DNA from: an uncultured Cellulophaga sp. | GTDB lineage: Bacteria; Bacteroidota; Bacteroidia; Flavobacteriales; Flavobacteriaceae | Assembly (NCBI GenBank): GCA_947491225.1 | Contig: CANLIE010000024.1 | Coordinates: 1-50,077, forward strand | Reading direction: 5' to 3' | Length of the DNA stretch: 50,077 bases | Part shown: positions 35,338 through 44,597 of the stretch, in pieces | Numbering within the stretch: position 1 is the first letter of the stretch | Layout: every line of letters begins with the position of its first letter | The notes under the pieces: generated by a model | What the model was told of the DNA's origin: nothing | Database searches by the model: none | The model's input: the letters and a program-made list of their open reading frames with translations, nothing else | Program-made: the position numbers and the translations under genes

Positions 35338-35625
35338 TTATTTTGCCATTGCTTTTTTAATGAAGCCAAAAATAGCCATTATAACTGCACCAGCAACACC
35401 TCCACCAGCAACACTACCTATTATATTACCAATATCCATAGTGTCTGTCCCTGTGGCTGCACCTGCACCCACCCCTAACGTTCCTAGAATTTGTCCACCC
35501 AATCCGCCACCAAGAATCCCAGCAATAGAATTACCTAATGTGCCTAATGATATTTTTAAATAGTTTTCCAGCCACGTTTCCGCCTATAGCTCCAGATACA
35601 AGTTGAATAATCAATGGTAAATACT
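35338..35625 (-). pseudogene. Glycine-rich small membrane protein, frameshifted
   Basis: On the minus strand one frame reads EEYLPLIIQLVSGAIGGNVA then GKLFKN and runs into a stop. From about 35556 the next frame continues LKISLGTLGNSIAGILGGGL and GGQILGTLGVGAGAATG to a stop at 35338-35340 (ending KKAMAK). Joined, they form one ~95-residue Gly/Ala-rich membrane protein of a kind common in flavobacteria. A one-base indel in the run at 35550-35560 splits it, and no good ATG precedes the first part. Sequencing error remains possible. Confidence 0.6.
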
Positions 35626-35853
35626 CTTCCTTTTTTTATTTGGTTAATAGTTAATAAATTAACAAATAAAATATCATTTTAACAATAAGCATTCATTTTA
35701 TTAACAATTTTTTATTTTTATTTTTTTATGAGATTTAAATAAGTTTTGTTGACCCCGTGTTTATTTTATAACTTCACTTGGTTAAAAAATAAATACGATA
35801 AGAATTTATTATCATTAACACCAATAGACTAATCAAAAACTAAATATTGAAAA

Positions 35854-38691
35854 ATGAGAAAAATTTTATCTTTTTGCATTCTATTTTCTAGTGCAATCAT
35901 ATGGTCACAACAGCCATTGGCAACGAATAAGGATAAAGTGAAAAGTGCCTTAGAGCAGAAAAAGCAAATGGAGGCTGCTTCCATTGTAAAAAATATTCCT
36001 TTTACTAATATTGGTCCAACAGTAATGAGTGGCCGTGTGGTAGATTTAGATGTTAACCCAGATAACCCTATTGAGTTTTATGTTGGTTATGCTTCAGGAG
36101 GGTTGTGGTATACTAAAAACAATGGTACTACTTTTACACCTGTTATGGATAATTCACCTACTCAAAATATTGGTGACATTGCAGTTGATTGGGAAAATGG
36201 AACCTTATGGGTGGGAACAGGAGAAAACAATTCTTCCAGATCTTCCTATGCAGGTATTGGAATCCTGAAATCTACAGATAAAGGAAAAACTTGGCAAAAT
36301 ATGGGGTTAATGGATTCTCACCATATTGGACGTATCATAATAAATCCCTCTAATCCAGATGAGGTTGTAATAGGATCATTAGGACATTTGTACTCCGCTA
36401 ATGAAGAGCGTGGTGTTTATAAGACTACAGATGGTGGTAAAACTTGGAAAAAAACTCTTTTTATAAATAATGATACTGGTATTATTGATATTGCTATAGC
36501 ACCAAATAATTTTAATGTAATGTATGCTACTTCTTGGGAGCGCAACAGAAAAGCTTGGCATTTTGATGGCAGTGGCGCAAATTCTGCTATTTATAAAAGT
36601 GTAGATGGTGGAGAGAACTGGAAGAATATATCTGGTAATGGATTTCCTGTTGGTAGTGGAGTTGGTAGAATTGGATTAGCAGTATATGATGAAAATACAG
36701 TCTATGCGTTACATGATAGTCAATTTCAGTTTGAAGAAAAAAATAAAGAAGGAAAAAACAACTCCTCTAAACTTGCTTTTTATAGTGAGATTTTTAAAAA
36801 TAATACAAAGGAAGAGTTTGTAGGTTTAGATGATAAACAAATAGATGCATATTTAAAATCTTATGGATTTCATGAAAAATATAGAGCGTTAAACATTAAA
36901 AACTTTATAAAGTCTAAAGCTCTAACACCAGGAGAAATTCCAGCTTTTTTGCAGAGTAGTCAAGCTGCTGCTGCTTATGCCGTTACTGGTGCTGAGGTTT
37001 ATTTATCTACAAATGGCGGTAAAACTTGGAATAAAAAAAATAAAGAAAACTTAAGTTTATATTCTTCATACGGATATTATTTTGGAGAAATACGTGTAGA
37101 TCCTCAAGATAAAAATGCCATTTATATTTTAGGTATTTCTTTATTAAAATCTAAGGACAGTGGAGAAACATATACTTCTATTGGAAGAGAAAATGTACAT
37201 TCAGATCATCAAGCATTTTGGATAAACCCAAAACGTTCTGGACATTTAATTAATGGAAATGACGGAGGTGTAAATATGAGCTATGACGATGGTGAAAGCT
37301 GGACTAAATTAAACTATGCACCTGTAGCTCAATTCTATTATGTGTACGCAGACAATCAAAAGCCATATAATGTATATGGCGGGTTACAAGATAACGGAGT
37401 ATGGTATGGACCAAGTAATGCTAGAATTAATAGAAGTTGGGAAAGCTCAGGTCAAAACCCATATAAATCAATTATGGGAGGTGATGGTATGCAAGTACAA
37501 GTAGATAGTAGAGATCATAACATTGTATATACAGGTTCTCAATTTGGAAGCTATTATCGTTTAAATCTAGCAAATGGAAAACGAACCAGTATAACCCCTA
37601 AAAGTAAAGAAGAAACATACCGTTTTAACTGGCAAACACCAATTTTACTGTCACAACATAATCAAGATATTTTATATTTTGGAAGCAACAAACTACATCG
37701 TTCTTTTAATAAAGGAGATGACTGGGAAGCCATTTCTGATGATTTGACTTTGGGCGAAAAAAAGGGAAATGTAGCTTATGGTACGCTAACAACTATTAGT
37801 GAGAGTCCGTTTCAATTTGGGTTAATTTATGTGGGCTCAGATGATGGTTTAATTCAGGTTACAAAAAACAGTGGCGAATCTTGGCAAGACATTTCATCCA
37901 GTTTGCCTAAAAATATGTGGGTAAGTAGAGTTGTTGCATCAGCACATAAAAAGGAAAGAGTATATGCAACATTAAACGGGTATCGTTGGGATGATTTTAC
38001 ATCCTATGTTTATATGTCTGAAAACTATGGCTTAAGTTGGAAAAATATTGGTAATAATATTCCAACATCTCCTGTAAATGTAATTAAGGAAGATCCAGAA
38101 AACCCAAACGTTTTATATCTAGGCACAGATAACGGACTGTACGTTTCTTTTAATAGTGGAGAAGTATGGAATTCTTTTACTAATGGATTACCAAATGTGG
38201 CAATGCATGACTTGGTTATACAACCAGATGCAAAAGAGATGATTGTAGGTACACATGGCAGAAGCCTTTACAAAGCAAGCGTTGCTCTTTTACAGCAGAT
38301 GACACCAACAGTATTAACAAAGAATTTGCATCTTTTTAAAGTTCAAGATCTTAAACATTCTGAAAGATGGGGTAGTTCTAGATACGGTAGACCAAATACG
38401 CCAGGAATAGACATTAATTTTTATGCCGCTACAAAAGGAAATTTTACAGCAAAGATTTTAACAATGAATAACACAGAGGTTAGTGCTGTGAGTGTAGATG
38501 GAGAGAAAGGGTTTAATGTGCTTTCTTATGATGTGGCTTTTTCTAAAAAAGGAAAATCTAATTATTTAAAGAAAAACAAAGTAAAATTGAATGTTGCCAA
38601 TGATGGTAAGACATATTTACCAAAAGGGAAGTATCAAATACAGATATCTGGTAATGGGGCTGTGGAGAAGACAGAATTTGAAATAAAATAA
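35854..38691 (+). CDS. Secreted VPS10/BNR Asp-box beta-propeller protein (annotated as glycosyl hydrolase in relatives)
   Basis: The protein has 945 residues with signal peptide MRKILSFCILFSSAIIWSQQ. The body has about ten Asp-box motifs of form S/T-x-D-x-G-x-x-W, for example STDKGKTWQNM, TTDGGKTWKKT, SVDGGENWKNI, SYDDGESWTKL, TKNSGESWQDI and SENYGLSWKNI, building two propellers as in sortilin/VPS10 proteins. The last ~130 residues form a separate beta domain, not an obvious type IX secretion C-terminal signal. The activity is unproven; such proteins are often called glycosyl hydrolases only because sialidases share Asp-boxes. Confidence 0.85.
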   Translation: MRKILSFCILFSSAIIWSQQPLATNKDKVKSALEQKKQMEAASIVKNIPFTNIGPTVMSGRVVDLDVNPDNPIEFYVGYASGGLWYTKNNGTTFTPVMDNSPTQNIGDIAVDWENGTLWVGTGENNSSRSSYAGIGILKSTDKGKTWQNMGLMDSHHIGRIIINPSNPDEVVIGSLGHLYSANEERGVYKTTDGGKTWKKTLFINNDTGIIDIAIAPNNFNVMYATSWERNRKAWHFDGSGANSAIYKSVDGGENWKNISGNGFPVGSGVGRIGLAVYDENTVYALHDSQFQFEEKNKEGKNNSSKLAFYSEIFKNNTKEEFVGLDDKQIDAYLKSYGFHEKYRALNIKNFIKSKALTPGEIPAFLQSSQAAAAYAVTGAEVYLSTNGGKTWNKKNKENLSLYSSYGYYFGEIRVDPQDKNAIYILGISLLKSKDSGETYTSIGRENVHSDHQAFWINPKRSGHLINGNDGGVNMSYDDGESWTKLNYAPVAQFYYVYADNQKPYNVYGGLQDNGVWYGPSNARINRSWESSGQNPYKSIMGGDGMQVQVDSRDHNIVYTGSQFGSYYRLNLANGKRTSITPKSKEETYRFNWQTPILLSQHNQDILYFGSNKLHRSFNKGDDWEAISDDLTLGEKKGNVAYGTLTTISESPFQFGLIYVGSDDGLIQVTKNSGESWQDISSSLPKNMWVSRVVASAHKKERVYATLNGYRWDDFTSYVYMSENYGLSWKNIGNNIPTSPVNVIKEDPENPNVLYLGTDNGLYVSFNSGEVWNSFTNGLPNVAMHDLVIQPDAKEMIVGTHGRSLYKASVALLQQMTPTVLTKNLHLFKVQDLKHSERWGSSRYGRPNTPGIDINFYAATKGNFTAKILTMNNTEVSAVSVDGEKGFNVLSYDVAFSKKGKSNYLKKNKVKLNVANDGKTYLPKGKYQIQISGNGAVEKTEFEIK

Positions 38692-38713
38692 TATACCAAT
38701 TGTTATATTTTAT

Positions 38714-38742
38714 AAGGCCAGAACATACATTCTGGCCTTTTT
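38714..38742 (+). terminator. Terminator after the Asp-box gene
   Basis: aaggccaga (38714-38722) pairs with tctggcctt (38731-38739), then a short T run. It lies 23 bp past the stop. Confidence 0.85.
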
Positions 38743-38823
38743 AATGTTAAAAAAATCAAATGAATGACGCATAGTTTATAAAACCTTAATTTCGCAGTTG
38801 TTAATTATTAAATTTATTCCTAA

Positions 38824-39675
38824 ATGCGTATATTTTTTGTGCTAAGCTTTTTATTAAGTATAGTAAAAGTTGGTCTTTCTCAAGAAACAACAACTATTAA
38901 TTCAGATTCTAAAAAAGGAAAACTATATATTTTTTGGGGATGGAATAGAGCCAATTACTCTTCTTCTGATATAAAATTTAGAGGAGCAGATCATAATTTT
39001 GTATTGAAAAAAGTAAAAGGACATGATCATGATCTAGATTTTAAGGCAAAAGTTCATCTTAATCCAGGTAAAATGACAATTCCTCAATTTAATTTTAGAG
39101 CAGGTTATTATTTGAATGATAATTGGGATGTTTCTATAGGAATGGATCATATGAAATATGTTGCCAATCATTTTCAAACCGTAAAAATTTCAGGATATAT
39201 AAAAGATACGCAAACAATTTATGATGGTGTTTATGATAATAATAACATTGTTTTGTCTCCTGAAGATTTTTTAGAATATGAACATACAGATGGGCTAAAC
39301 TATATAAATTTGGGAATAAGAAGAAATGTTAGATTGTTGAAAATAAATAAGATAGGTGTAAATTTGTTAGCGGGTTTAGAAGCAGGAGTTATATTACCAA
39401 AAACAAACTCTAATTTTCTTAATAAAGGAAGAAATGATGAATTTCATTTATCAGGATATGGTATAAATGCAATAGGGGGGCTTAATGTTACTTTCTTTAA
39501 TTCATTTTTTTTACAAACAGAGTTAAAAAGTGGTTATATTAATATGCCAAGTATAAGAACTACGCCAAACCCAGCAGATAAAGCGAGTCAAGACTTTTTA
39601 TTTTCACAATGGAACTTTACGTTCGGAGGCATCATCAACCTTAACAAAAGTAAAAAGGTCAAAAATAATCTTTAA
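38824..39675 (+). CDS. Outer-membrane beta-barrel protein
   Basis: The protein has 283 residues with signal peptide MRIFFVLSFLLSIVKVGLSQ. The body alternates amphipathic strands (FWGWNRANYSSSDIKFRG, PQFNFRAGYYLNDNWDVSIG, WNFTFGGIINLNKSK), typical of an 8-12-strand barrel related to porin-like or OprD-type flavobacterial proteins. Ligand and function are unknown. The terminator stem starts within its last codons. Confidence 0.78.
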   Translation: MRIFFVLSFLLSIVKVGLSQETTTINSDSKKGKLYIFWGWNRANYSSSDIKFRGADHNFVLKKVKGHDHDLDFKAKVHLNPGKMTIPQFNFRAGYYLNDNWDVSIGMDHMKYVANHFQTVKISGYIKDTQTIYDGVYDNNNIVLSPEDFLEYEHTDGLNYINLGIRRNVRLLKINKIGVNLLAGLEAGVILPKTNSNFLNKGRNDEFHLSGYGINAIGGLNVTFFNSFFLQTELKSGYINMPSIRTTPNPADKASQDFLFSQWNFTFGGIINLNKSKKVKNNL

Positions 39676-39689
39676 TTTTTGACCTTTTT
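39652..39689. terminator. Bidirectional terminator overlapping the barrel gene's end
   Basis: aaaaaggtcaaaaa (39652-39665) pairs perfectly with tttttgaccttttt (39676-39689). The left arm encodes the last codons and the stop (39673-39675) lies in the loop. It also faces the converging peroxidase gene ending at 39748. Confidence 0.85.
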
Positions 39690-39747
39690 AATCGTAAAAT
39701 TTACTTGAATTTACAAAATAGTATTAAACAGTGTGTAACGATTGGGG

Positions 39748-41553
39748 TTAGTAATTTGCTACAGAATTGTCTGTTAATGTATGCATAAATGCAACTATTG
39801 CTTTTTGTTCTTCTTTGGTTAAATTTAATTCGTCAAAAGGCAGGGTTTGGTGCTCAAGATCAAAGCCTAGACCACCTCCACCACCTAAGTTGTAAAAATT
39901 AACCACTTCTTCTAATGTTTTATAGACTCCGTTATGCATATACGGAGCAGTTAGTGCCACGTTTCTTACTGTTGGTGTTTTAAACATTCCTTTGTGAATG
40001 TCTTTTTTGTGTCTCCAGTAAAAACCTAAGTCTGTGTCTAACTCTTTGTTATCTTCAGATAATGGCACACCTATTACTTCTTTTTCAGTTTCAGAAAAGA
40101 AAGGCGGAACAGTACCATTGCTTAGTGGCATAAAATGGCATGTGGCACACAATGCCTTACCTGTAAATAAGTTGAAACCTAATTTTTCTTCATCTGTAAA
40201 AGTATTTTCTTCTCCTCGTATGTTCTTGTCAAATTTAGAGTTAAAACCATTTAAAGTAGCAATGTAAGAAGATATGGCTTTTATAATTTCTGTGTTTTTA
40301 GAAGGGACTTTGCCAAACACCTCTATGAGTAAGGGTTTGTATAGTGTATCTGTTAAAATTGTATTAGAAAATTGATGTACATTGGTATTAAACTCTTGTT
40401 TGTTTTTAAATACGGATGTAATTTGATCTTCAAGGGTTTGTGACCTTCCATCCCAAAAAAAACTCTGTTGAAAAACAGAATTTAATAATGTAGGTGTATT
40501 TCTAATTTGTTGTCCACCATTATTATCCATACTAACTTTAAATCCATCTGTATAGCCTTTACTAGGGATATGACAAGTAACACAAGCCATTTTACCATTT
40601 GCTGATAATTTAGGGTCAAAAAATAATTTTTTACCTAGAGCTATTTGTTTTTTAGATGCATTTCTGTTTATTGGAGGTGTAAAATAAGTAATGTTCCAGG
40701 CATCTTGTTCAAAAAAAGTTGGCGCATCAAAGTTAAAAGGGAATATGTTTTTTCCATCCCATAAATCACTGGCTTTTCTAATGGCTACCCAGTCTTTGGT
40801 AATAGGGTTCATATAATCTCTTGTAAAGGTGTACCGATCAAAAGAATCAAAATCTGGGTTGTTTTTTATAAAAGTAATTGCTTTTTCAATATGAGTATTA
40901 AAATCACTATCTAATTTTGAATTTTTTTCTTTAATTAAACCTTGTATGGTTAGCGTATAAACTTTTTTTAAGGCTTTTAATGACACTATTACCTCTTGCA
41001 ACCCTAATTTGCTTACTGGTGTGTCAAAACCTGTTATAGCAAGGCTAATTATTCTAAAAAGTTGTTGGTGTGTGCCAACAAAGAAACGTTTTGGGCTTAG
41101 TTTTCTTTTTATAATATCTTTTTTAAGAACAGTTAACAGACCTTTTGTGATGTCTACTTCTCTGGTAAATTCACTCTGATCAACATTGCCTTCATAAATA
41201 CTTTCTTCAATTTTTTGTAATCCAATTGGTGCTACAAAAGATTCACTATCATCCCTAAAAACAGGTAATGCTGGGCCATTGGCTCTATGGCCAGCTTCAG
41301 GGTTTAAATAAGCAGCAAAGGGTTCTGCTCTTTTAAAAGCTACTCGGGCTTCTTTAAAAATTTCTTTTGCTTTTATGTGGTCAGCTCCTAAGGTTTCAAG
41401 TGTATCTAAATAAGCAATTGCTGTTGTAATATTATTTAGATAAAATTGGTGTGCAGCATCCCATTGGGGAGCCAGAACCATTTTTTCTTTTTTACAGGCA
41501 CTTAAAAAAAGAAGTACGCCAAATATTATTATTGTCTTAAAAATAGATCTCAT
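39748..41553 (-). CDS. Di-heme cytochrome c peroxidase (MauG/CcpA family) with imelysin-like N-terminal domain
   Basis: The protein has 601 residues from ATG 41553 (MRSIFKTIIIFGVLLFLSA then C20, lipoprotein). Residues ~25-290 are a helical region with FKEARVAFKRAEPFAAYLNP and IGLQKIEESIYEG, resembling imelysin-type domains fused to such enzymes. The catalytic part has two c-heme sites, CVTCH at 324-328 and CATCH at 469-473, with MFKTPTVRNVALTAPYMHNG near the C-terminus. It reduces H2O2 or oxidises a partner in the periplasm. It lies downstream of the PhoX-like gene with a hairpin between them. Confidence 0.9.
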   Translation of the reverse strand: MRSIFKTIIIFGVLLFLSACKKEKMVLAPQWDAAHQFYLNNITTAIAYLDTLETLGADHIKAKEIFKEARVAFKRAEPFAAYLNPEAGHRANGPALPVFRDDSESFVAPIGLQKIEESIYEGNVDQSEFTREVDITKGLLTVLKKDIIKRKLSPKRFFVGTHQQLFRIISLAITGFDTPVSKLGLQEVIVSLKALKKVYTLTIQGLIKEKNSKLDSDFNTHIEKAITFIKNNPDFDSFDRYTFTRDYMNPITKDWVAIRKASDLWDGKNIFPFNFDAPTFFEQDAWNITYFTPPINRNASKKQIALGKKLFFDPKLSANGKMACVTCHIPSKGYTDGFKVSMDNNGGQQIRNTPTLLNSVFQQSFFWDGRSQTLEDQITSVFKNKQEFNTNVHQFSNTILTDTLYKPLLIEVFGKVPSKNTEIIKAISSYIATLNGFNSKFDKNIRGEENTFTDEEKLGFNLFTGKALCATCHFMPLSNGTVPPFFSETEKEVIGVPLSEDNKELDTDLGFYWRHKKDIHKGMFKTPTVRNVALTAPYMHNGVYKTLEEVVNFYNLGGGGGLGFDLEHQTLPFDELNLTKEEQKAIVAFMHTLTDNSVANY

Positions 41554-41589
41554 AGAAATTTTATGTTTGTTAAAACAGACTTTTTTTAA

Positions 41590-41625
41590 ATAAAAAGAAT
41601 CTCCATTGCTAGAATGGAGACCTTT
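41590..41625 (-). terminator. Intercistronic hairpin between PhoX-like and peroxidase genes
   Basis: tctccatt (41600-41607) and aatggaga (41613-41620) pair with a 5-base loop. On the minus strand the stem is followed by ttctttttatttaaa, so some transcripts of the upstream gene may stop here. Confidence 0.55.
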
Positions 41626-41646
41626 TTTAATCATTTATTTTATGTT

Positions 41647-43212
41647 TTATCTAGGTAGACCTTGCAACAATACAATTTGAGATGCTTGTGCATTTTCAAA
41701 TTTTTCTGAATAATCATGACCATCCAGATTTTTAAATGAATCATTTGTCCAGTAATGTGGCTGTAATGCCAAGATAAATGTTCCAGGAACTCCTACCTTA
41801 TCAGAAATATCAACTAAAGACCCGTATTCTCCACTTAAACCAGTACTGTTTTCAGGATCTAGGTCTTGTCTAACAATCATTTCCATTACTTTTCTTGGGT
41901 ATCTACCATTAATATCTGTTTGATAAATTTGTGCAGCGTGCCCTCTACTAAATGAGTTAGGGTCTTCCTGAACATAGATGAAGTTTTCTGTAACGCAAAT
42001 ATTATCAGGACTCTGTAGTTCCGCCAAATTACCGTCCATATTGTTAGTATCTGTATTGCCACTCACGATTTGAGTTAACTTGCCTTCTAGAGGAGAGTCT
42101 TCATCTAACTCTAATTTGTAAACAGTACCCCAATCATTATAAGTTCCTCTTCCTGGACCTCTTCCCGTTACTGCAAAATATACATTTCTTCCATTGGCTG
42201 CATCTCCTTTTTGGTAATCTACATCTTCTACTCTCATAAATTGAGAAGCATTAACGGCAGTACAAGCAGTTTCCATTTCGCTTTTTGTCATATCCTTGCC
42301 ATTAACTATTTCCACAAATTCAACGTCATATTGTACACCAAAATCTAACTCACCTTCGTTATGTGTTGTTGCTGGCGTAACAGCTATTTTCTCTTTATTC
42401 CCATCAGTATCTACTGTGCCAGCAGATATTTCTTTAAAACGCAGTACATAAATTTTACCATTTTCTAAATCAGCATCACCATTTTCTGAGTAGTATAGCG
42501 TAACCTGACCTTCAGAACCAGATGAATCATCATCACCACCAACAATCACAGTTTTTCCAGCATAAGTTGCCTGCGGTAATGGAGTTGCATTTTCCCAAGA
42601 AAATTCTCCTAAGGCATCTAAACCAAAATCTGCGGTTGGTGTTGGAGTTTCAATCCAAGGATCTATACCTTTTACATCATAATTAATGCTTTCAGAGGCA
42701 GATAAAAATAAGTCATTTGATCCACCGTGTATTGCGGCTTCCCACATTGTAGCTGAGCATTGGCGAGCAACATCTGCAACACCAGAATTTAGAAGGTAGT
42801 CTCCAGAAACAGGATTCATATTTGCATCAAAACGAACTCTTGCAACAGCATAAGAATCCTCGCAGTTAACAACGTACATATAACCATCGCCATCTGCTAA
42901 AAAACCAGCACCGTCTGCTGATCCTGACAATTGAAAATTTCCTCCAATTACATCAGGTGTACTAATTAATGAGTATGCATTTACAAAGTTGAATTGTGGT
43001 GCCATAGCAACTAGGGAAGCTGTCCCAGATTTGTTTTCAAACATTGTTGGCTCAGGGTTAAAATCCTTTCCATCTGTTCCATCTTTCCCATCTGTTCCAT
43101 TAATTCCGTCTTTCCCATCTTCTCCATTTATTCCATCTTCAGGATTACAGCTAATAATAGATACTCCAATTAAGGAGAATACAAAAGTTTTAAGTATTAA
43201 TTTTTTAAACAT
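41647..43212 (-). CDS. PhoX-like (DUF839) lipoprotein with collagen-like stub
   Basis: The protein has 521 residues with signal MFKKLILKTFVFSLIGVSIIS then C22. Residues ~27-50 are a short Gly-x-y collagen-like stretch rich in Asp. The propeller body has FMRVEDVDYQKGD, NVYFAVTGRGPG, TVYKLELDEDSP, LQSPDNICVTENFIYVQEDP and GSLVDISDKVGVPGTFILAL, the order of acidic metal-binding motifs seen in PhoX/DUF839 proteins. PhoX enzymes are Ca/Fe phosphatases, but catalytic activity here is not certain. It exits by Sec as a lipoprotein rather than by Tat. A -7 box and a dyad lie just upstream. Confidence 0.78.
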   Translation of the reverse strand: MFKKLILKTFVFSLIGVSIISCNPEDGINGEDGKDGINGTDGKDGTDGKDFNPEPTMFENKSGTASLVAMAPQFNFVNAYSLISTPDVIGGNFQLSGSADGAGFLADGDGYMYVVNCEDSYAVARVRFDANMNPVSGDYLLNSGVADVARQCSATMWEAAIHGGSNDLFLSASESINYDVKGIDPWIETPTPTADFGLDALGEFSWENATPLPQATYAGKTVIVGGDDDSSGSEGQVTLYYSENGDADLENGKIYVLRFKEISAGTVDTDGNKEKIAVTPATTHNEGELDFGVQYDVEFVEIVNGKDMTKSEMETACTAVNASQFMRVEDVDYQKGDAANGRNVYFAVTGRGPGRGTYNDWGTVYKLELDEDSPLEGKLTQIVSGNTDTNNMDGNLAELQSPDNICVTENFIYVQEDPNSFSRGHAAQIYQTDINGRYPRKVMEMIVRQDLDPENSTGLSGEYGSLVDISDKVGVPGTFILALQPHYWTNDSFKNLDGHDYSEKFENAQASQIVLLQGLPR

Positions 43213-43229
43213 TTTCTTAGTGTTTTTTG

Positions 43230-43247
43230 GTTATCAATTTTGATAAC
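43230..43247. promoter_or_regulatory. 18-bp dyad at the PhoX-like promoter (possible operator)
   Basis: gttatcaa and ttgataac flank two bases (8-2-8, perfect). It abuts the -7 box and would cover the start site of the minus-strand transcript, 18 bp before the ATG at 43212. Confidence 0.5.
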
Positions 43248-43254
43248 AAATCTA
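43247..43254 (-). promoter_or_regulatory. Probable -7 box of the PhoX-like gene
   Basis: On the minus strand this is tagatttg, matching TAnnTTTG, 34 bp upstream of the ATG. No clear -33 TTG. The rest of 43255-43619 has no ORF, hairpin or RNA gene that I can support. Confidence 0.5.
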
Positions 43255-43619
43255 CATCCATACTGTATTAGAGGTGTTATTAAAGTATAGTGTTTACATT
43301 AAGAGATCTTTGTTTTCTTGTTAGTACTTTTAAGATACTGTTAATAATTATAACGATTCTTAATAAACAGAGTGTTTTATACTAATTCTTAGTCTGTAAG
43401 CAGTTGTACCACTTTGTTTTTAACACTTTTCTAGATGTTATTATGAGATAATCATTTTCTATAATTTGTATAAAAAAACTAAACGGGTTGTGTTATTTCT
43501 TATTGAAAAGATAAAAAGAATGGATTCTCATAATAATCTATATCGATGAAATACAGTTTTATAGAAACTTTTATTACAATACTAATAAACCAAGTAGTTT
43601 GTATTTAGAAATGAAAAAA

Positions 43620-44597
43620 TTAATTTTTAATACTTTCACCTAAATGAAATAGTGCCTCACCTTGGCTAACTACAGCTTGGTGATTTATGCAAAAAACATA
43701 GCCGCTTAATGGAGCCTTTATTTCTTTAATTCGATTAGAAAAGGCATCAGTTACAATTCCCAGAATAGTGCCTTTTGTAATTGCGCTTCCATTTTTTATT
43801 TTAGGTAAAAACATCCCAGCAGTTGGTGCGCGTAACCATTTTCTATTGGTAAGATAAATAGTTTTTTTGTCCTCTGGGATAACAATAGTATCCTTAGTTA
43901 GCATATTAAAGTGTTGAAAAATATTTAATACACCCTGTATCCCTTGCTCTATTGCATACTCATTAAAACGCATACTTTCTCCAGCTTCATATACAATAGT
44001 AGGGATGCCTTTACTATACGCAGTTTTTCTAAAAGATTTAGCAATTAAATCAGATGAAAATGTAAAGGGAGCATTAAAAATAGTTGCTAGTTCTGCGCTT
44101 TTACTGTCTGTAGCAGTATATCTAGTTTGTGGGTAGTTAAATCTTCTAGAACCACCAGTATGTAAATCTATACCTAAGTCTATTTGCGGAAAAATTTCTT
44201 TTGTAAAATGATAGGCTATTCTGCTTGCCAAAGAACCAAATTTAAATCCAGGAAAACTTCTGTTTACATCCTTGCCATCTGGTAAATCTCTAGAAAAATG
44301 AATAAACCCAAAAATATTTAAAATTGGAACAGCAATAATAGCACCTTTAGTTACTTTAAAATACTTTTGAGTTAACATCCTGCGCACTATTTCTATTCCG
44401 TTAATCTCATCACCATGTAAGCCTGCTTGTACTAATATAGTTGGCCCAGGTTTTCTTGAGTTAAATACATAGATAGGAATATCTATAAGTGTTCCTGTTG
44501 GTAAACGATCTATTTGAATGTGGACACGTTTTTCCTGTCCAGGAGAAATGCTTTCATTACCAATTGTAATTGTTTTATTTTTTTCTTCTAAATGCAT
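43620..44597 (-). CDS. Succinylglutamate desuccinylase/aspartoacylase family zinc hydrolase
   Basis: The protein has 325 residues. The zinc site matches the M14/AstE family: QAGLHGDEINGIEIVRR (H61, E64) and GIDLHTGGSRRFNYP (H146), with DVNRSFPGF between. A C-terminal beta domain follows (ITKGTILGIVTDAFSNR). It hydrolyses an acyl-amino-acid amide bond; the exact substrate is unknown. It starts inside the end of rimK (23-bp overlap), so the two are co-translated and probably act on linked substrates, such as glutamate tails. Confidence 0.88.
   Translation of the reverse strand: MHLEEKNKTITIGNESISPGQEKRVHIQIDRLPTGTLIDIPIYVFNSRKPGPTILVQAGLHGDEINGIEIVRRMLTQKYFKVTKGAIIAVPILNIFGFIHFSRDLPDGKDVNRSFPGFKFGSLASRIAYHFTKEIFPQIDLGIDLHTGGSRRFNYPQTRYTATDSKSAELATIFNAPFTFSSDLIAKSFRKTAYSKGIPTIVYEAGESMRFNEYAIEQGIQGVLNIFQHFNMLTKDTIVIPEDKKTIYLTNRKWLRAPTAGMFLPKIKNGSAITKGTILGIVTDAFSNRIKEIKAPLSGYVFCINHQAVVSQGEALFHLGESIKN

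Noticed and set aside
35330-35563. Plus-strand Pro-rich ORF of 77 residues
   Set aside because: It is the antisense shadow of the glycine-rich minus-strand gene: Gly codons read as Pro/Thr/Ala on the other strand.
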